A stretch of 64,000 nucleotides of DNA from an uncultured Blautia sp. (GTDB taxonomy: Bacteria > Bacillota > Clostridia > Lachnospirales > Lachnospiraceae). Below are positions 27,077-35,650 of the stretch, one piece after another. Location: positions 62,001-126,000 of the forward strand of contig URVB01000003.1 in the NCBI GenBank assembly GCA_900551075.1. The letters are read 5' to 3'. The notes under the pieces were generated by a model, which saw only the letters and a program-made list of their open reading frames with translations, had not been told where the DNA came from and ran no database searches. Both the position numbers and the translations under genes were made by a program. Position 1 is the first letter of the stretch, and the number at the start of each line of letters is the position of its first letter.

Positions 27077-27985
27077 ATGCTTATGAGAGATTATGTCATT
27101 CTTTCGATAGAAACCCATTTATTTTTTGCAAGAATTATGAAGGAGCATGCACTTTTTCTGGAGGCAGGTTTTCCCTGCTGTGATAAGGAATGTATAGAGG
27201 AAGCGGAATATTTCCGCCAAAAGTTCGAGGAGCTTCTCCGTGATACACTGGAAATCGCGGAGGGAAATATTCATGATGCGGTTCTCAATTCTAATGAGCT
27301 GCTTACAGAGTTTACGATTCCTGCGGAACGGAGGACGGAGGATTTAAGCGGGATATCTATTGACTGCCGGGTTTCTGAAATGACACGCAAACTGTGCTGC
27401 GGCTGCGGCAGGGAAGAAAGCCGGTCCCTGAATCAACAGGTAATTCGGATAAACGAGCGTGCCCTTGGGCTGTTGAACGGATTGATCCGTTTTAAGGAAA
27501 ACATTTTGTGTAAAGTGAACAGGGGGCAGCTTTTTACTGCCAATTATCCGCTTCTTATTGAACACATCACCCGTGAAGCCAAATTATACCGCAGCATTGT
27601 CGAGCGGCTTATGGCAAATGGAAATATTTCTTATCAGAATCTTTATGAGACGGAGGCCTTTTGGAATCAGATCATGATGGAGCATGCATGGTTTATCCGT
27701 GGTCTTCTGGATCCGTCCGAAGCAAAGCTGATCGAAACAGCGGACGATTTTTCCAAAGATTATGCAAAACTGCTTGAAACGGCCTGCAGGCAGGATTTTC
27801 GTGCAAATGCCATGACAGAAAGGTCGTTAGAGGAAACATTGAAATACCGTAATTTTAAGACTGCAGGAACCAAGGGTATCCTTGACTGTCAGATTGCCTC
27901 CATTATTCTGCCGCTGCTGGCAGACCATGTACTGCGGGAAGCCAACCACTATATTCGGGTGCTGGAAACCGGCCGGACGCGATAG
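27077..27985 (+). CDS. DUF2935 family putative metal-binding protein
   Basis: 302 aa, all-helical, no signal peptide. The sequence is two copies of a four-helix-bundle unit: RIMKEHALFLEAGF and QIMMEHAWFIRGLL are the first helices, and EHITREAKLYRSIVERL and DHVLREANHYIRVLE the last. The repeated EH..E and (E/D)H..REA pattern suggests two carboxylate/His metal centres of a ferritin or hemerythrin kind. Family structures are reported to bind metal; the function is unknown. A KLCCGCGREES cysteine cluster lies mid-protein. It precedes the multicopper-oxidase-like gene by 11 bp, so the two are surely co-expressed. Confidence 0.8.
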   Translation: MLMRDYVILSIETHLFFARIMKEHALFLEAGFPCCDKECIEEAEYFRQKFEELLRDTLEIAEGNIHDAVLNSNELLTEFTIPAERRTEDLSGISIDCRVSEMTRKLCCGCGREESRSLNQQVIRINERALGLLNGLIRFKENILCKVNRGQLFTANYPLLIEHITREAKLYRSIVERLMANGNISYQNLYETEAFWNQIMMEHAWFIRGLLDPSEAKLIETADDFSKDYAKLLETACRQDFRANAMTERSLEETLKYRNFKTAGTKGILDCQIASIILPLLADHVLREANHYIRVLETGRTR

Positions 27986-27996
27986 GAGGGATATGA

Positions 27997-30900
27997 ATGG
28001 AGCTTTGTCATTATCCAAGTCCGGATAAAACCCGGCATTATGAGCTTGAAGCCATTGAGATTCCGATCGTTTACAACAAATATGGAGATTATGATCCCAA
28101 TGGACTTTTGTATGTACTGAAAAAGGATGCAAAAAGAATCCGGGAAGGAGCACTGCGCAATTTTTCCATGGAGGTTCCGCAGCCCTGTGAAGAAGTGAAG
28201 CCTCTGGTTATACGGGCAAATGCAGGAGAAAAGGTTATTATTTCGTTTTCTCATTCACTAAAGCGTTCACTTTCCATTCATGTTATGGGGATGGATTACG
28301 ATGTTCAGACATCCGATGGCGCAAGTGTGGGGTTTAATCGGGATACTACGACCAAAAGGCGCATTACCTATACCTGGTATGCAGCCCGGGAGGGTGTATA
28401 TCTGTTCCATGACATGGGGGATACCAGGAGCAGTGAGGAGGGAACGAATATCCATGGACTTTTTGGTGCGATAATTGTGGAAGCCCCGGAGTCTGAATGG
28501 CTGGACCCGCAGACCGGCAATGAACTGGAAAGCGGACTTTTTGCAGATATTTATTCCCCCGGAAAACCGGCGTTTCGGGAATATGCGGTATTTTTCCATG
28601 ATGAACTGGAGATCAGGGATAAGGACGGCAATCCTCCCGTGGATCCTCACACGGGACTTCCTGCATCTACCACGGGCATCAGCTACCGTTCGGAGCCTAT
28701 GCGCAACCGTATGCCGCTGACAAATGCTCATGCGGACAGCGGAGAGGATATATCAATGAGTTCCTGGGTTTATGGAGATCCCGCACCGCCGATTCTGCGT
28801 GCCTATGCAGGTGATCCGGCCAGGATACGGCTGATTCACGGCGGGGTGAAGGAGACGCACGTCTTTCATCTCCACAATCACCAGTGGCGGCTGGAGGGGG
28901 AAAATCCGGTTTCCACAATTCTGGATTCTATCACTTTGGGGCCTCAGGAATGCTATACACTGGATATTATTAACGGCGCCGGGAGCCTGACGGGAACCAT
29001 CGGAGATGTGATCTTTCACTGTCATCTCTATCCGCATTTTCATGAAGGAATGTGGACCTTGTGGAGAATTCATGACCGTTTGGAGGATGGAAGTGGAAAA
29101 CTTCCCGACGGCACGGAAATCCCGCCTCTGGTTGCTTTGAAAGACAGGGCGGCACCGCTTCCAAAGGATGAAGAGCATCCGGGTTTCCCCGGCTTTATCA
29201 ACGGAGCCTTCGGTGAACGGCCTCTGCAGCCGCCTCTGGGTATTTTGAATTCTGACGGCAGCAACAAAATTTTACCCACAGATTTGGAACGGGCAAATTT
29301 TGCGGAGAATTTTGTTCCGGGCGCTCTATATTCCGATACCTGTCCCTGCCCGAGGGATAAGAAATCCTGCTGCTTAAAAGCAGGAATCCGGGATGAAGAA
29401 AGGGTAAAAGTATTTGAAATTGCCCTTGTTCAGGCAAAGATCATTTACAACCGATACGGCTGGAATGATCCGCAGGGGCGTTTTTTTGTTCTGAAAGAAG
29501 ATTTGGAATATCATGGAGGACTGGATTCCTATATCCGCAAGGTTGAGGAGCAGAAAATCCGTGTGGAGCCGCTGGTCATCCGTGCCAATGCCGGGGACTG
29601 TATTGAAATCCAATTAACGAATCTGCTGCCTGAGCGGCTCGAGGAAAGTCCCTTCCAGATGGAGACGATAACGGACATTGCCGGATTTCATGTACATTTG
29701 GTAAAATTTGACGCGGTGGTTTCCGATGGAGCCGCAAACGGCTGGAACAATATTGCCGGGGCGGGAAAGTACGAAACCCTGATTGAGCGTTTTTTTGCCA
29801 ATACGGAGCTTCGTACGGTCTTTTTCTACGATCATCTGTTTGCCAATTCTCATCAGATGCATGGAGTGTTTGGGGCATTGATTATCGAAGAGGCCGGCGC
29901 CACCTTCCACAGCACCCGCAGCGGCAGAGAACTGCGGCGCGGCACACAGGCAGTTATTCGAAGAAGGGATGGGACCTCTTTCCGGGAGTTTGCTCTGTTT
30001 GTTCATGATTTTGCATTTCTTTTTGACAGAAGCGGCAATGCGCTGAATCCTCCGGCAGTGCCGGGTTCCCATGATGACCCTGGGGTAATGGGAATCAACT
30101 ATCGCTGTGAACCTATGCGGGAGCGTCTGAAGGATAAAGAAGACCCGGCATATATTTTCAGCTCGCTGGTTCATGGAGACCCGGCGACACCCGTTTTGGA
30201 AACATATCCGGGAGATGAAATTGTGATCCGCCTGTTGGATGGCGCTCACGAGGAACAGCATGTCTTTAATCTGACCGGCATGTCCTGGCAGCGCGAGATC
30301 GCAGATCCTCATTCTCCGACCGCAGCTTCTCAGACCATTGGAATCTCAGAGGCATTCAATCTTCGGATTACAAAGCAATATGCACCGGGTGATTATCTCT
30401 ATTACTTTGGCGGTATTGATGATGCATGGCTGGGACTTTGGGGAATTCTCCGGGCACATGAGCGTCATGTGAAGCATCTGAAGCCATTATGCAGCGGCAA
30501 AGACCGTATTCTGCCGCTTCCGCCGTGTCCGGGGAAGGATGCGGTAATCCGCAGATATGAGGTTGCGGCTGTACAGCAGAAGATTTTCTATAATTGCTAC
30601 GGCGACCATGACCCGGATGGGCTGGTGTTCGTTCCTCTGGAGGATGCGGACCGGGCATTGTGCGGAGATTACCAGCCCAGGCCTTTGATTTTAAGAGCGA
30701 ATGCCGGGGAGTGGATTGAGGTTACGCTTCATAATCTTTTTGATCCAAACCGGCCTGTGGAATTTTTTGATTATCCGAGAGTTCCTCTGGATTTCCCACA
30801 TCAGCCCTCTATGCGGGTATCCCTGAATCCGCAGTTTTTGAATTACGATCCGGTTTGTGATTCCGGAATTAATGTCGGTTATAACAACAGGGAACAGACA

Positions 30901-31695
30901 GTGGGTGTGGGCGAAAGCAAGAAATATTTATGGTATGCGGATAAGGAGTACGGCTCCTGTATTATTCATTCCTTTGGGGATTTGCGCAATCACAGATATC
31001 ATGGCCTGTTTGGAGCAATCGTCATTGAGCCTGCCCGGGCAGAATGGTATCGTAACTTTTCTTTTTCCAGGGCGCTTCATGAGGAAGAGGCAGTGATCAC
31101 GGCGCCCGGAATAGAAAGCTTCCGGGAATGTGTGGTCATGATCCAGAATGGAATTCGTATGCTGGACTGTGACGGAGAGCTTGTCAGGACCATACGGGAG
31201 GACGCCGCAGAGGCGGTTGATGCGGAGGATACAGGAGAAAAAGGTTATAATTACCGCTCAGAACGTTTTGCAAACAGACTGAAAAGGGATAGCCGCATCT
31301 CGAAGATTTTCAGCAGCCGCGTCCACGGAGATCCGGCGACGCCGCTGTTTGAGGCATACGAGGGAGAGCGCGTGATCTTTCGTACAATGATGCCGGCTGA
31401 TAAGCCGAGAAATGTGGGATTTACGATTCACGGACACGAGTGGAGGGAGCAGCCGGATGATCCGTTTTCCAGGGTGATCCCTCTTCAGGGCGGCGTCAGT
31501 ATCGGAAATGTATTTGACATGGAGCTCAGGGACGGCGCTTCTTGTCCGGGGGATTACCTTTACCGCTCAGGAAGCCTGAAGTGGGATGTGGAATCCGGTA
31601 TGTGGGGGATTTTACGTGTTCTGAAGCAGGGAGTCAGATGCAGGTGCAGAAATGCCTGCCGCAGGATGTGGAAATGTGTTTGTAGAGACAGATAG
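27997..31695 (+). CDS. Giant multicopper-oxidase-like protein, six cupredoxin domains
   Basis: 1232 aa with no signal peptide. Three repeats of about 350-400 aa, each starting with (Q/I)..IxYN.YGD.DPxG and apparently two cupredoxins long, which recalls MnxG manganese oxidase and ceruloplasmin. Repeat 1 keeps a full type 1/type 3 copper site: H288 and HLH 291-293, then HCH 341-343 with H347 and M352 at the canonical Cys+5 and Cys+10. Repeat 2 keeps HVH (565, 567) and H613. The matching sites in repeats 2 and 3 are otherwise degenerate. Cysteine-rich segments occur in a linker (about residues 449-461) and in the C-terminal tail (CRCRNACRRMWKCVCRDR). GGAGGG precedes the ATG. Substrate unknown; a spore-coat or exosporium location is a guess. 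Confidence 0.8.
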   Translation: MELCHYPSPDKTRHYELEAIEIPIVYNKYGDYDPNGLLYVLKKDAKRIREGALRNFSMEVPQPCEEVKPLVIRANAGEKVIISFSHSLKRSLSIHVMGMDYDVQTSDGASVGFNRDTTTKRRITYTWYAAREGVYLFHDMGDTRSSEEGTNIHGLFGAIIVEAPESEWLDPQTGNELESGLFADIYSPGKPAFREYAVFFHDELEIRDKDGNPPVDPHTGLPASTTGISYRSEPMRNRMPLTNAHADSGEDISMSSWVYGDPAPPILRAYAGDPARIRLIHGGVKETHVFHLHNHQWRLEGENPVSTILDSITLGPQECYTLDIINGAGSLTGTIGDVIFHCHLYPHFHEGMWTLWRIHDRLEDGSGKLPDGTEIPPLVALKDRAAPLPKDEEHPGFPGFINGAFGERPLQPPLGILNSDGSNKILPTDLERANFAENFVPGALYSDTCPCPRDKKSCCLKAGIRDEERVKVFEIALVQAKIIYNRYGWNDPQGRFFVLKEDLEYHGGLDSYIRKVEEQKIRVEPLVIRANAGDCIEIQLTNLLPERLEESPFQMETITDIAGFHVHLVKFDAVVSDGAANGWNNIAGAGKYETLIERFFANTELRTVFFYDHLFANSHQMHGVFGALIIEEAGATFHSTRSGRELRRGTQAVIRRRDGTSFREFALFVHDFAFLFDRSGNALNPPAVPGSHDDPGVMGINYRCEPMRERLKDKEDPAYIFSSLVHGDPATPVLETYPGDEIVIRLLDGAHEEQHVFNLTGMSWQREIADPHSPTAASQTIGISEAFNLRITKQYAPGDYLYYFGGIDDAWLGLWGILRAHERHVKHLKPLCSGKDRILPLPPCPGKDAVIRRYEVAAVQQKIFYNCYGDHDPDGLVFVPLEDADRALCGDYQPRPLILRANAGEWIEVTLHNLFDPNRPVEFFDYPRVPLDFPHQPSMRVSLNPQFLNYDPVCDSGINVGYNNREQTVGVGESKKYLWYADKEYGSCIIHSFGDLRNHRYHGLFGAIVIEPARAEWYRNFSFSRALHEEEAVITAPGIESFRECVVMIQNGIRMLDCDGELVRTIREDAAEAVDAEDTGEKGYNYRSERFANRLKRDSRISKIFSSRVHGDPATPLFEAYEGERVIFRTMMPADKPRNVGFTIHGHEWREQPDDPFSRVIPLQGGVSIGNVFDMELRDGASCPGDYLYRSGSLKWDVESGMWGILRVLKQGVRCRCRNACRRMWKCVCRDR

Positions 31696-31710
31696 TCATG
31701 TTTGAACCGG

Positions 31711-31744
31711 AAGCCTATCCGGACGCTTTATCCGGATGGGCTTT
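31711..31744 (+). terminator. Terminator after the multicopper-oxidase-like gene
   Basis: A 13-bp stem with one G-T wobble, AAGCCTATCCGGA against TCCGGATGGGCTT, 7-nt loop, ending in a short T run. It starts 16 bp after the stop codon. Confidence 0.65.
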
Positions 31745-31789
31745 CGTACGGTAGAACAGACAATTTTGTCAATGAAGGGAGAATGTGAA

Positions 31790-31946
31790 ATGACAGATCA
31801 GGAAAAATTTGAAGCTTTCAAGAAGAGGGCCGTCAGAGAAAATGAGGAAAAATACGGTGGGGAAATACGGCGATGAGGAAATAGACGCTTCCTGCACCCG
31901 CCTGCGCAAAGCTGTTAGAGCAGGCAATCCGCTTCTGGGTGGATAA
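31790..31946 (+). pseudogene. Frameshifted remnant of a small gene, possibly a TipAS-type domain
   Basis: From ATG 31790 (after GGGAG) the frame reads MTDQEKFEAFKKRAVRENEE and KYGGEIRR, then stops at 31876. The +1 frame continues with KYGDEEIDASCTRLRKAV to a stop at 31946. Joined with a shift near 31860, the two look like one acidic helical segment, resembling the start of a TipAS effector domain of MerR regulators (EEKYGDEEVD-type). The usual DNA-binding half and the rest of the domain are absent. The family resemblance is from memory and uncertain. Confidence 0.4.
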
Positions 31947-32019
31947 GCCGTAAAATGCGTGAAAAGGGCGGCCGGTGCGGGATTATATGGATATATAAAA
32001 ATCTTGATTTTTTATTATC

Positions 32020-32041
32020 ATTATAATAATATTATTATAAT
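32020..32041. promoter_or_regulatory. 22-bp perfect palindrome, likely operator of the winged-helix regulator
   Basis: ATTATAATAAT followed immediately by its exact reverse complement. It contains two TATAAT-like sequences (32022-32027, 32036-32041) with TTGATT upstream at 32004-32009, so promoter and operator overlap. It lies 22 bp before the regulator ATG, typical of autoregulation. Confidence 0.6.
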
Positions 32042-32062
32042 ATTTAATAAGGAGTCATCAAG

Positions 32063-32602
32063 ATGAATGAAAAATTATTAAGCTGTATTATGAATCCTGT
32101 CAAATGCAAACTGCTAATAGAAATAAACTCACTGGGTAAAACAACGGCTAAAAATCTTTGTGAAACATATCATGATATTCCACAGGCAACTCTTTATCGT
32201 TATTTAAACAGAATGTTAAAGGATGAAATCATTAAAGTTGTGGAAGAAAACCAGATTCGAGGTACAGTAGAAAAAGTATATTCTCTTAATTTTGATTTTA
32301 AAAAGGAATTACAGGAAAATACAAATAATTTCACCAATGAGACTTATATGCAGTTATTTATGCAGTATATGCTGGGACTGATGAGTGAATTCAGAGAATA
32401 CACTTCCATGCCGGACATTGATATTGCTGAAGATGGCTCCGGCTTCACTTTATATCCTGTATATTTATCTGCTTCAGAGGTTCATGAGCTCGCCCAAAAG
32501 TTTTCTGATCTATTACAGCCTTATCGGGTTCAAAAGAAAAATGAAGACAGAAATTTACATTCAATAGCCTTTATAATAACGCCGCCCAAATTCAATAAAT
32601 AG
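32063..32602 (+). CDS. Winged-helix transcriptional regulator (ArsR/PadR-like)
   Basis: 179 aa cytoplasmic regulator. N-terminal winged helix, residues 1-75: MNPVKCKLLIEI, then IPQATLYRYLNRMLKDEIIKVVEENQIRGTVEKVYSL, with recognition helix and wing visible. The C-terminal 100 residues are helical and probably form dimer and effector parts. AAGGAG precedes the ATG. Its AT-rich codon use differs from the upstream genes and resembles the adjacent IS element, so it may have been acquired. Target genes unknown. Confidence 0.75.
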   Translation: MNEKLLSCIMNPVKCKLLIEINSLGKTTAKNLCETYHDIPQATLYRYLNRMLKDEIIKVVEENQIRGTVEKVYSLNFDFKKELQENTNNFTNETYMQLFMQYMLGLMSEFREYTSMPDIDIAEDGSGFTLYPVYLSASEVHELAQKFSDLLQPYRVQKKNEDRNLHSIAFIITPPKFNK

Positions 32603-32702
32603 CCATCTTATCTGTTTTTAAACCTTTTTATCAATAGCGTCGTAAAACCCCTTGCTTTAGCTATGGGGATATAAGACACGTCCATCGAATTTACGCAAGT
32701 AA

Positions 32703-32731
32703 TTGAAGATGGACAAAAAAGATTGTATAAT
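32703..32731 (+). promoter_or_regulatory. Promoter of tnpA
   Basis: TTGAAG (32703-32708), 17-bp spacer and TATAAT (32726-32731), 27 bp before the tnpA ATG. Confidence 0.6.
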
Positions 32732-32757
32732 ATGAAAATTACCAGTATAATACATAC

Positions 32758-33180
32758 ATGAATATAAAATATAAATCAAACAACAATATCGTCTATTCCT
32801 GCAAATACCATGTTGTATGGTGTCCTTAGTATAGGCGGAAAGTATTAATAAACGGTGTAGATGTCCGACTAAAGGAGCTATTGCTTGAGTATGCTGCAAA
32901 TCTTTCTGTAGACATTCTGAAAATGGAAATTATGCCAGATCATGTACACATATTGATGGAAGCAGACCCGCAGTTCGGCATCCACAAGGCTGTAAAATCG
33001 TTCAAAGGATACACTTCTAAAGTATTAAGAAGTGAATTTCCTTTTTTGAAAACGAAAATGCCTACTCTTTGGACAAACAGCTATTTTGTATCCACAGCGG
33101 GTGGTGCTCCACTGGAAGTCATAAAGCAATACATTGAAAATCAGAGAACATCACAAAGACAAAAGGATAAGTTGGGATAA
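32758..33180 (+). pseudogene. tnpA: IS200-type Y1 transposase TnpA, interrupted by one stop codon
   Basis: 140-codon frame for the single-strand DNA transposase. It is intact except for TAG at codon 24 (32827-32829), in VVWCP-stop-YRRKV where relatives have lysine, so a single AAG to TAG change. Downstream, the HUH motif PDHVHIL (H62, H64) and the nucleophile Y125 in KQYIENQ are kept. Restart could only give a protein lacking the first beta strands, so it is probably inactive. Its TAA overlaps the tnpB ATG (TAATG). Confidence 0.85.
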
Positions 33181-34277
33181 TGCAAAAAGGTATTAAATTC
33201 AGAATCTACCCAAACAGGGAACAGCAAAATATAATCAACCAGACTTTAGGCTGTTGCAGATTAATCTATAACAAAGGTCTTGCCATGCGTAATGAAGCCT
33301 ATCAGCATGGCAGTAAAGTCAGGTATTTGCAGACTTCTGCCATGCTGACAGAATTAAAGAAAAATGATGAATTTGCATTTCTTAAAGCGGTAGATTCTAT
33401 TGCTTTACAACAGTCCCTGCGTGACCTTGACAGAGGTTTTGTGAATTTTTTTCAGAAACGTGCAAGACATCCACAGTTTAAGAGCAAACATAATCTCCGC
33501 CAGTCTTACAGAACTATAAATCAGGGTGATAATATCCGTATTGTCGGAAAATATCTTAAACTTCCCAAACTGGGATTCGTGAAAATCCGTCAGTCTATGG
33601 AAGTAGGAAAAATCCATAATGTTACGATTGAACACACGTCTACAGGTAAATATTTTGCAGTTCTGAATGTGGATTTTGAGCCAAAGTTAATAGAAAATAA
33701 AGGTGCTTCTATCGGTATCGATGTAGGCATCAGGGAGTTCTATTCTGACAGTAACGGAAATGAAGTACCTAATCCCAAATACCTTGAAAAATCAATGAAA
33801 AAACTCATTCGTGAACAGCGAAAGCTGTCGCGAAAACAAAAAGGCTCTGCTAATCGAGATAGACAGCGTGTAAAAGTTGCTTTAGTCCATGAAAAGATTA
33901 CAAATCAAAGAAATGATTTTTTGCAGAAACAGTCTACTATGCTGATACGTGAAAACCAAACTATCTGTGTAGAAGCTTTAAAAGTAAAAAATATGCTGCG
34001 TAACCATAAACTGGCGCAATCCATAAGTTCTGTATCATGGTCTAAATTCTTTGATATGCTTGCCTATAAATCTGCCTGGTATGGAAATAACATTGTAAAA
34101 GTACCTACAATGTATCCAAGCAGTCAGATGTGTTCCTGTTGTGGGTATAAAAATCCACTGGTAAAAAATCTTGCAGTCCGCGAGTGGGAGTGTCCAGAGT
34201 GTCATACAAGACACGATAGGGATACAAATGCCAGTGTAAATATTTTGAACAAAGGACTGCAAATGCAGTCGGCATAA
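33180..34277 (+). CDS. tnpB: TnpB RNA-guided nuclease of the IS605 element
   Basis: 365 aa. N-terminal helix-turn-helix and wedge region, then a split RuvC nuclease with D181 (SIGIDVGIRE), E265 (CVEALKVKN) and D348 (RDTNASVNIL), and the C-terminal zinc finger MCSCCGY...WECPECHTR. All catalytic residues are present, so it looks active. Known TnpB proteins cut DNA matching a guide RNA made from the element's right end and so keep the element in place. Its start overlaps the tnpA stop. Confidence 0.92.
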   Translation: MQKGIKFRIYPNREQQNIINQTLGCCRLIYNKGLAMRNEAYQHGSKVRYLQTSAMLTELKKNDEFAFLKAVDSIALQQSLRDLDRGFVNFFQKRARHPQFKSKHNLRQSYRTINQGDNIRIVGKYLKLPKLGFVKIRQSMEVGKIHNVTIEHTSTGKYFAVLNVDFEPKLIENKGASIGIDVGIREFYSDSNGNEVPNPKYLEKSMKKLIREQRKLSRKQKGSANRDRQRVKVALVHEKITNQRNDFLQKQSTMLIRENQTICVEALKVKNMLRNHKLAQSISSVSWSKFFDMLAYKSAWYGNNIVKVPTMYPSSQMCSCCGYKNPLVKNLAVREWECPECHTRHDRDTNASVNILNKGLQMQSA

Positions 34278-34425
34278 ATATATAAAACTGCACCGTAGGG
34301 CATACGGGAACAGTATAATCTAGCTTGCGGACACTGTGTAAGACAAGCCAACAAGGTAACTTGTTAGGAATGCAGCGGTGGTTGAAACAAGAATCCCCCT
34401 GCTTTAGCTGTGGGGAGTGTCAAAA
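34190..34425 (+). ncRNA. Predicted omega RNA (right-end guide RNA scaffold) for TnpB
   Basis: In IS605-type elements the TnpB guide RNA spans the tnpB 3' end and the right end, with the guide taken from the flanking DNA. The 34278-34425 segment after tnpB has no ORF and ends in the right-end hairpin. The first bases outside, from about 34426, would be the guide. Boundaries are inferred from the family, not seen directly. Confidence 0.45.
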
Positions 34426-34434
34426 GGAATGTCA

Positions 34435-34498
34435 ATATACTCCGCATCAGGCAGCTGTTTCCATTGATTTTTTCGGCTTTGCCTGATATGGAGTATAT
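34435..34498. repeat. Inverted repeat downstream of the DeoR gene
   Basis: Arms 34435-34453 and 34480-34498 pair (ATATACTCC..ATCAGGCA with TGCCTGAT..GGAGTATAT, two mismatches) around a 26-nt loop. It lies between the IS right end and the DeoR stop. It could end DeoR transcription, though no clear T run follows. Confidence 0.4.
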
Positions 34499-34567
34499 GA
34501 TTCATGTAGCTCACGGTCGGCATAATCTCCCCGCTCCATTATTATCGCGGCCTTTGGCCGGATGTGA

Positions 34568-35332
34568 TTAAGAATTAATGATGCGTATATGGTTGCTTTC
34601 GTAGATGGATTTCACCTGTGCCGGGAGATGGCTGTCTGTAATGATGCAGTCCGGAAGCCGCAGATCGCATACATTCAGCAGGGAAATGACATCAAAACGG
34701 TCACTGGTACAGACGAGGATTACGCGTTTGGCAATTTGCAGCAGTGCGCGTTTGGTTGATACCTCATCGCCGCCAAAATCAGTGATGCCGCTCGAAAGTG
34801 AAACACCGTTGCAGCTCAAAAAATAGAGATCAACGTTGAATCTGAAAATGTTTTCCCGGCAGATGTCTCCATTGACGGCCATCTCACCTCGGTGAAGGAT
34901 ACCTCCTGTCAGAATTACTGTAAAGCCCTCTGTGTCCATAAGCTCACTTGCAATGGCAAGTGAATTTGTCAGAATGGTCAGATGATGAAAGGTCTTTTTC
35001 AGATGCCTGACAATTGCAAGGTTGGTGGTGCTGACATCCATGGCGATTGACATTGATTCTTCCACATAGCGCTCTGCAAAGAGCGCTATTTCTTCTTTCT
35101 GGAGTGGGCTTCGTACGATTCGTTCCTGGAAAGGGGAGAAGCTGGGGTCAATCCGGTCAACTACGGCGCCGCCGTAAACCTTTTTCAGCAGTCCCTGGCT
35201 TTCCAGCGTGCTGAGATCGCGGCGGATGGTTTCTTTTGAAACATTGAACCGTTCCATCAAATCTGTACTGTGGACAATTCCATGTTCTTTTAAATCATCT
35301 AATATTTTCTGGTGTCTTTCTGTAGTAAGCAA
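34568..35332 (-). CDS. DeoR/GlpR-family repressor
   Basis: 254 aa. DeoR HTH at the N-terminus (STDLMERFNVSKETIRRDLSTLESQGLLKKVYGGAV) and a DeoRC sugar-phosphate sensor domain with DVSTTNLAI and CNGVSLSSGITDF. The family usually responds to a phosphorylated sugar. It is divergent from the GH2/phosphodiesterase operon, whose promoter carries three direct repeats, so it very probably controls that operon. Confidence 0.9.
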   Translation of the reverse strand: MLTTERHQKILDDLKEHGIVHSTDLMERFNVSKETIRRDLSTLESQGLLKKVYGGAVVDRIDPSFSPFQERIVRSPLQKEEIALFAERYVEESMSIAMDVSTTNLAIVRHLKKTFHHLTILTNSLAIASELMDTEGFTVILTGGILHRGEMAVNGDICRENIFRFNVDLYFLSCNGVSLSSGITDFGGDEVSTKRALLQIAKRVILVCTSDRFDVISLLNVCDLRLPDCIITDSHLPAQVKSIYESNHIRIINS

Positions 35333-35513
35333 AATAGCATCTCCTGTCTTAGCTCGGTTGGTACTCCGGCATAAAAGTTCAAACGGAAAAAATGGATTCC
35401 TGAATTCTTTTACATTCTACATAAAAAAACACAAAAAAGCAACATGAAATTGTGGGCCAAATAATAAAATTGTGCAATATGACAATAAAAGATAAAAAAA
35501 CAGAAATAAATTA

Positions 35514-35542
35514 TTGACATTGACCGTTCTAACGATTATAAT
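35514..35542 (+). promoter_or_regulatory. Consensus sigma-A promoter of the GH2/sugar-phosphate operon
   Basis: TTGACA (35514-35519), exactly 17 bp, TATAAT (35537-35542): a perfect match, implying strong expression when not repressed. The remainder of the 35333-35650 gap is AT-rich, non-coding. Confidence 0.9.
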
Positions 35543-35550
35543 GACATCAA

Positions 35551-35580
35551 AAGGCACATAAAAGCATACAAAAGCATAAA
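35551..35580 (+). promoter_or_regulatory. Three 10-bp direct repeats, likely DeoR operator
   Basis: AAGGCACATA, AAAGCATACA and AAAGCATAAA run head to tail at 35551, 35561 and 35571, one helical turn apart, just downstream of the promoter -10. Direct repeats at this spacing and position fit a DeoR-family operator blocking transcription start. Confidence 0.7.
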
Positions 35581-35650
35581 ATAACACAGGTGCAAATTGG
35601 ATTAACAAAGAAGAACCATAGATTCAGTATGGAATAAGGAGGTGGAGCTG

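Larger units (their letters stand above)
32630..34425 (+). mobile_element. IS200/IS605-family element (tnpA disrupted, tnpB intact)
   Basis: Carries a Y1 transposase pseudogene overlapping a tnpB gene. Both ends hold the same subterminal hairpin in direct orientation: left CCCC-TTGCTTTAGCTA-TGGGGA (32651-32672), right CCCCC-TGCTTTAGCTG-TGGGGA (34395-34416). Such imperfect palindromes near both ends are expected for this family, which has no inverted terminal repeats or target duplication. Exact ends are uncertain by about 20 bp. It sits between the winged-helix regulator and the DeoR gene without breaking either. Confidence 0.85.
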
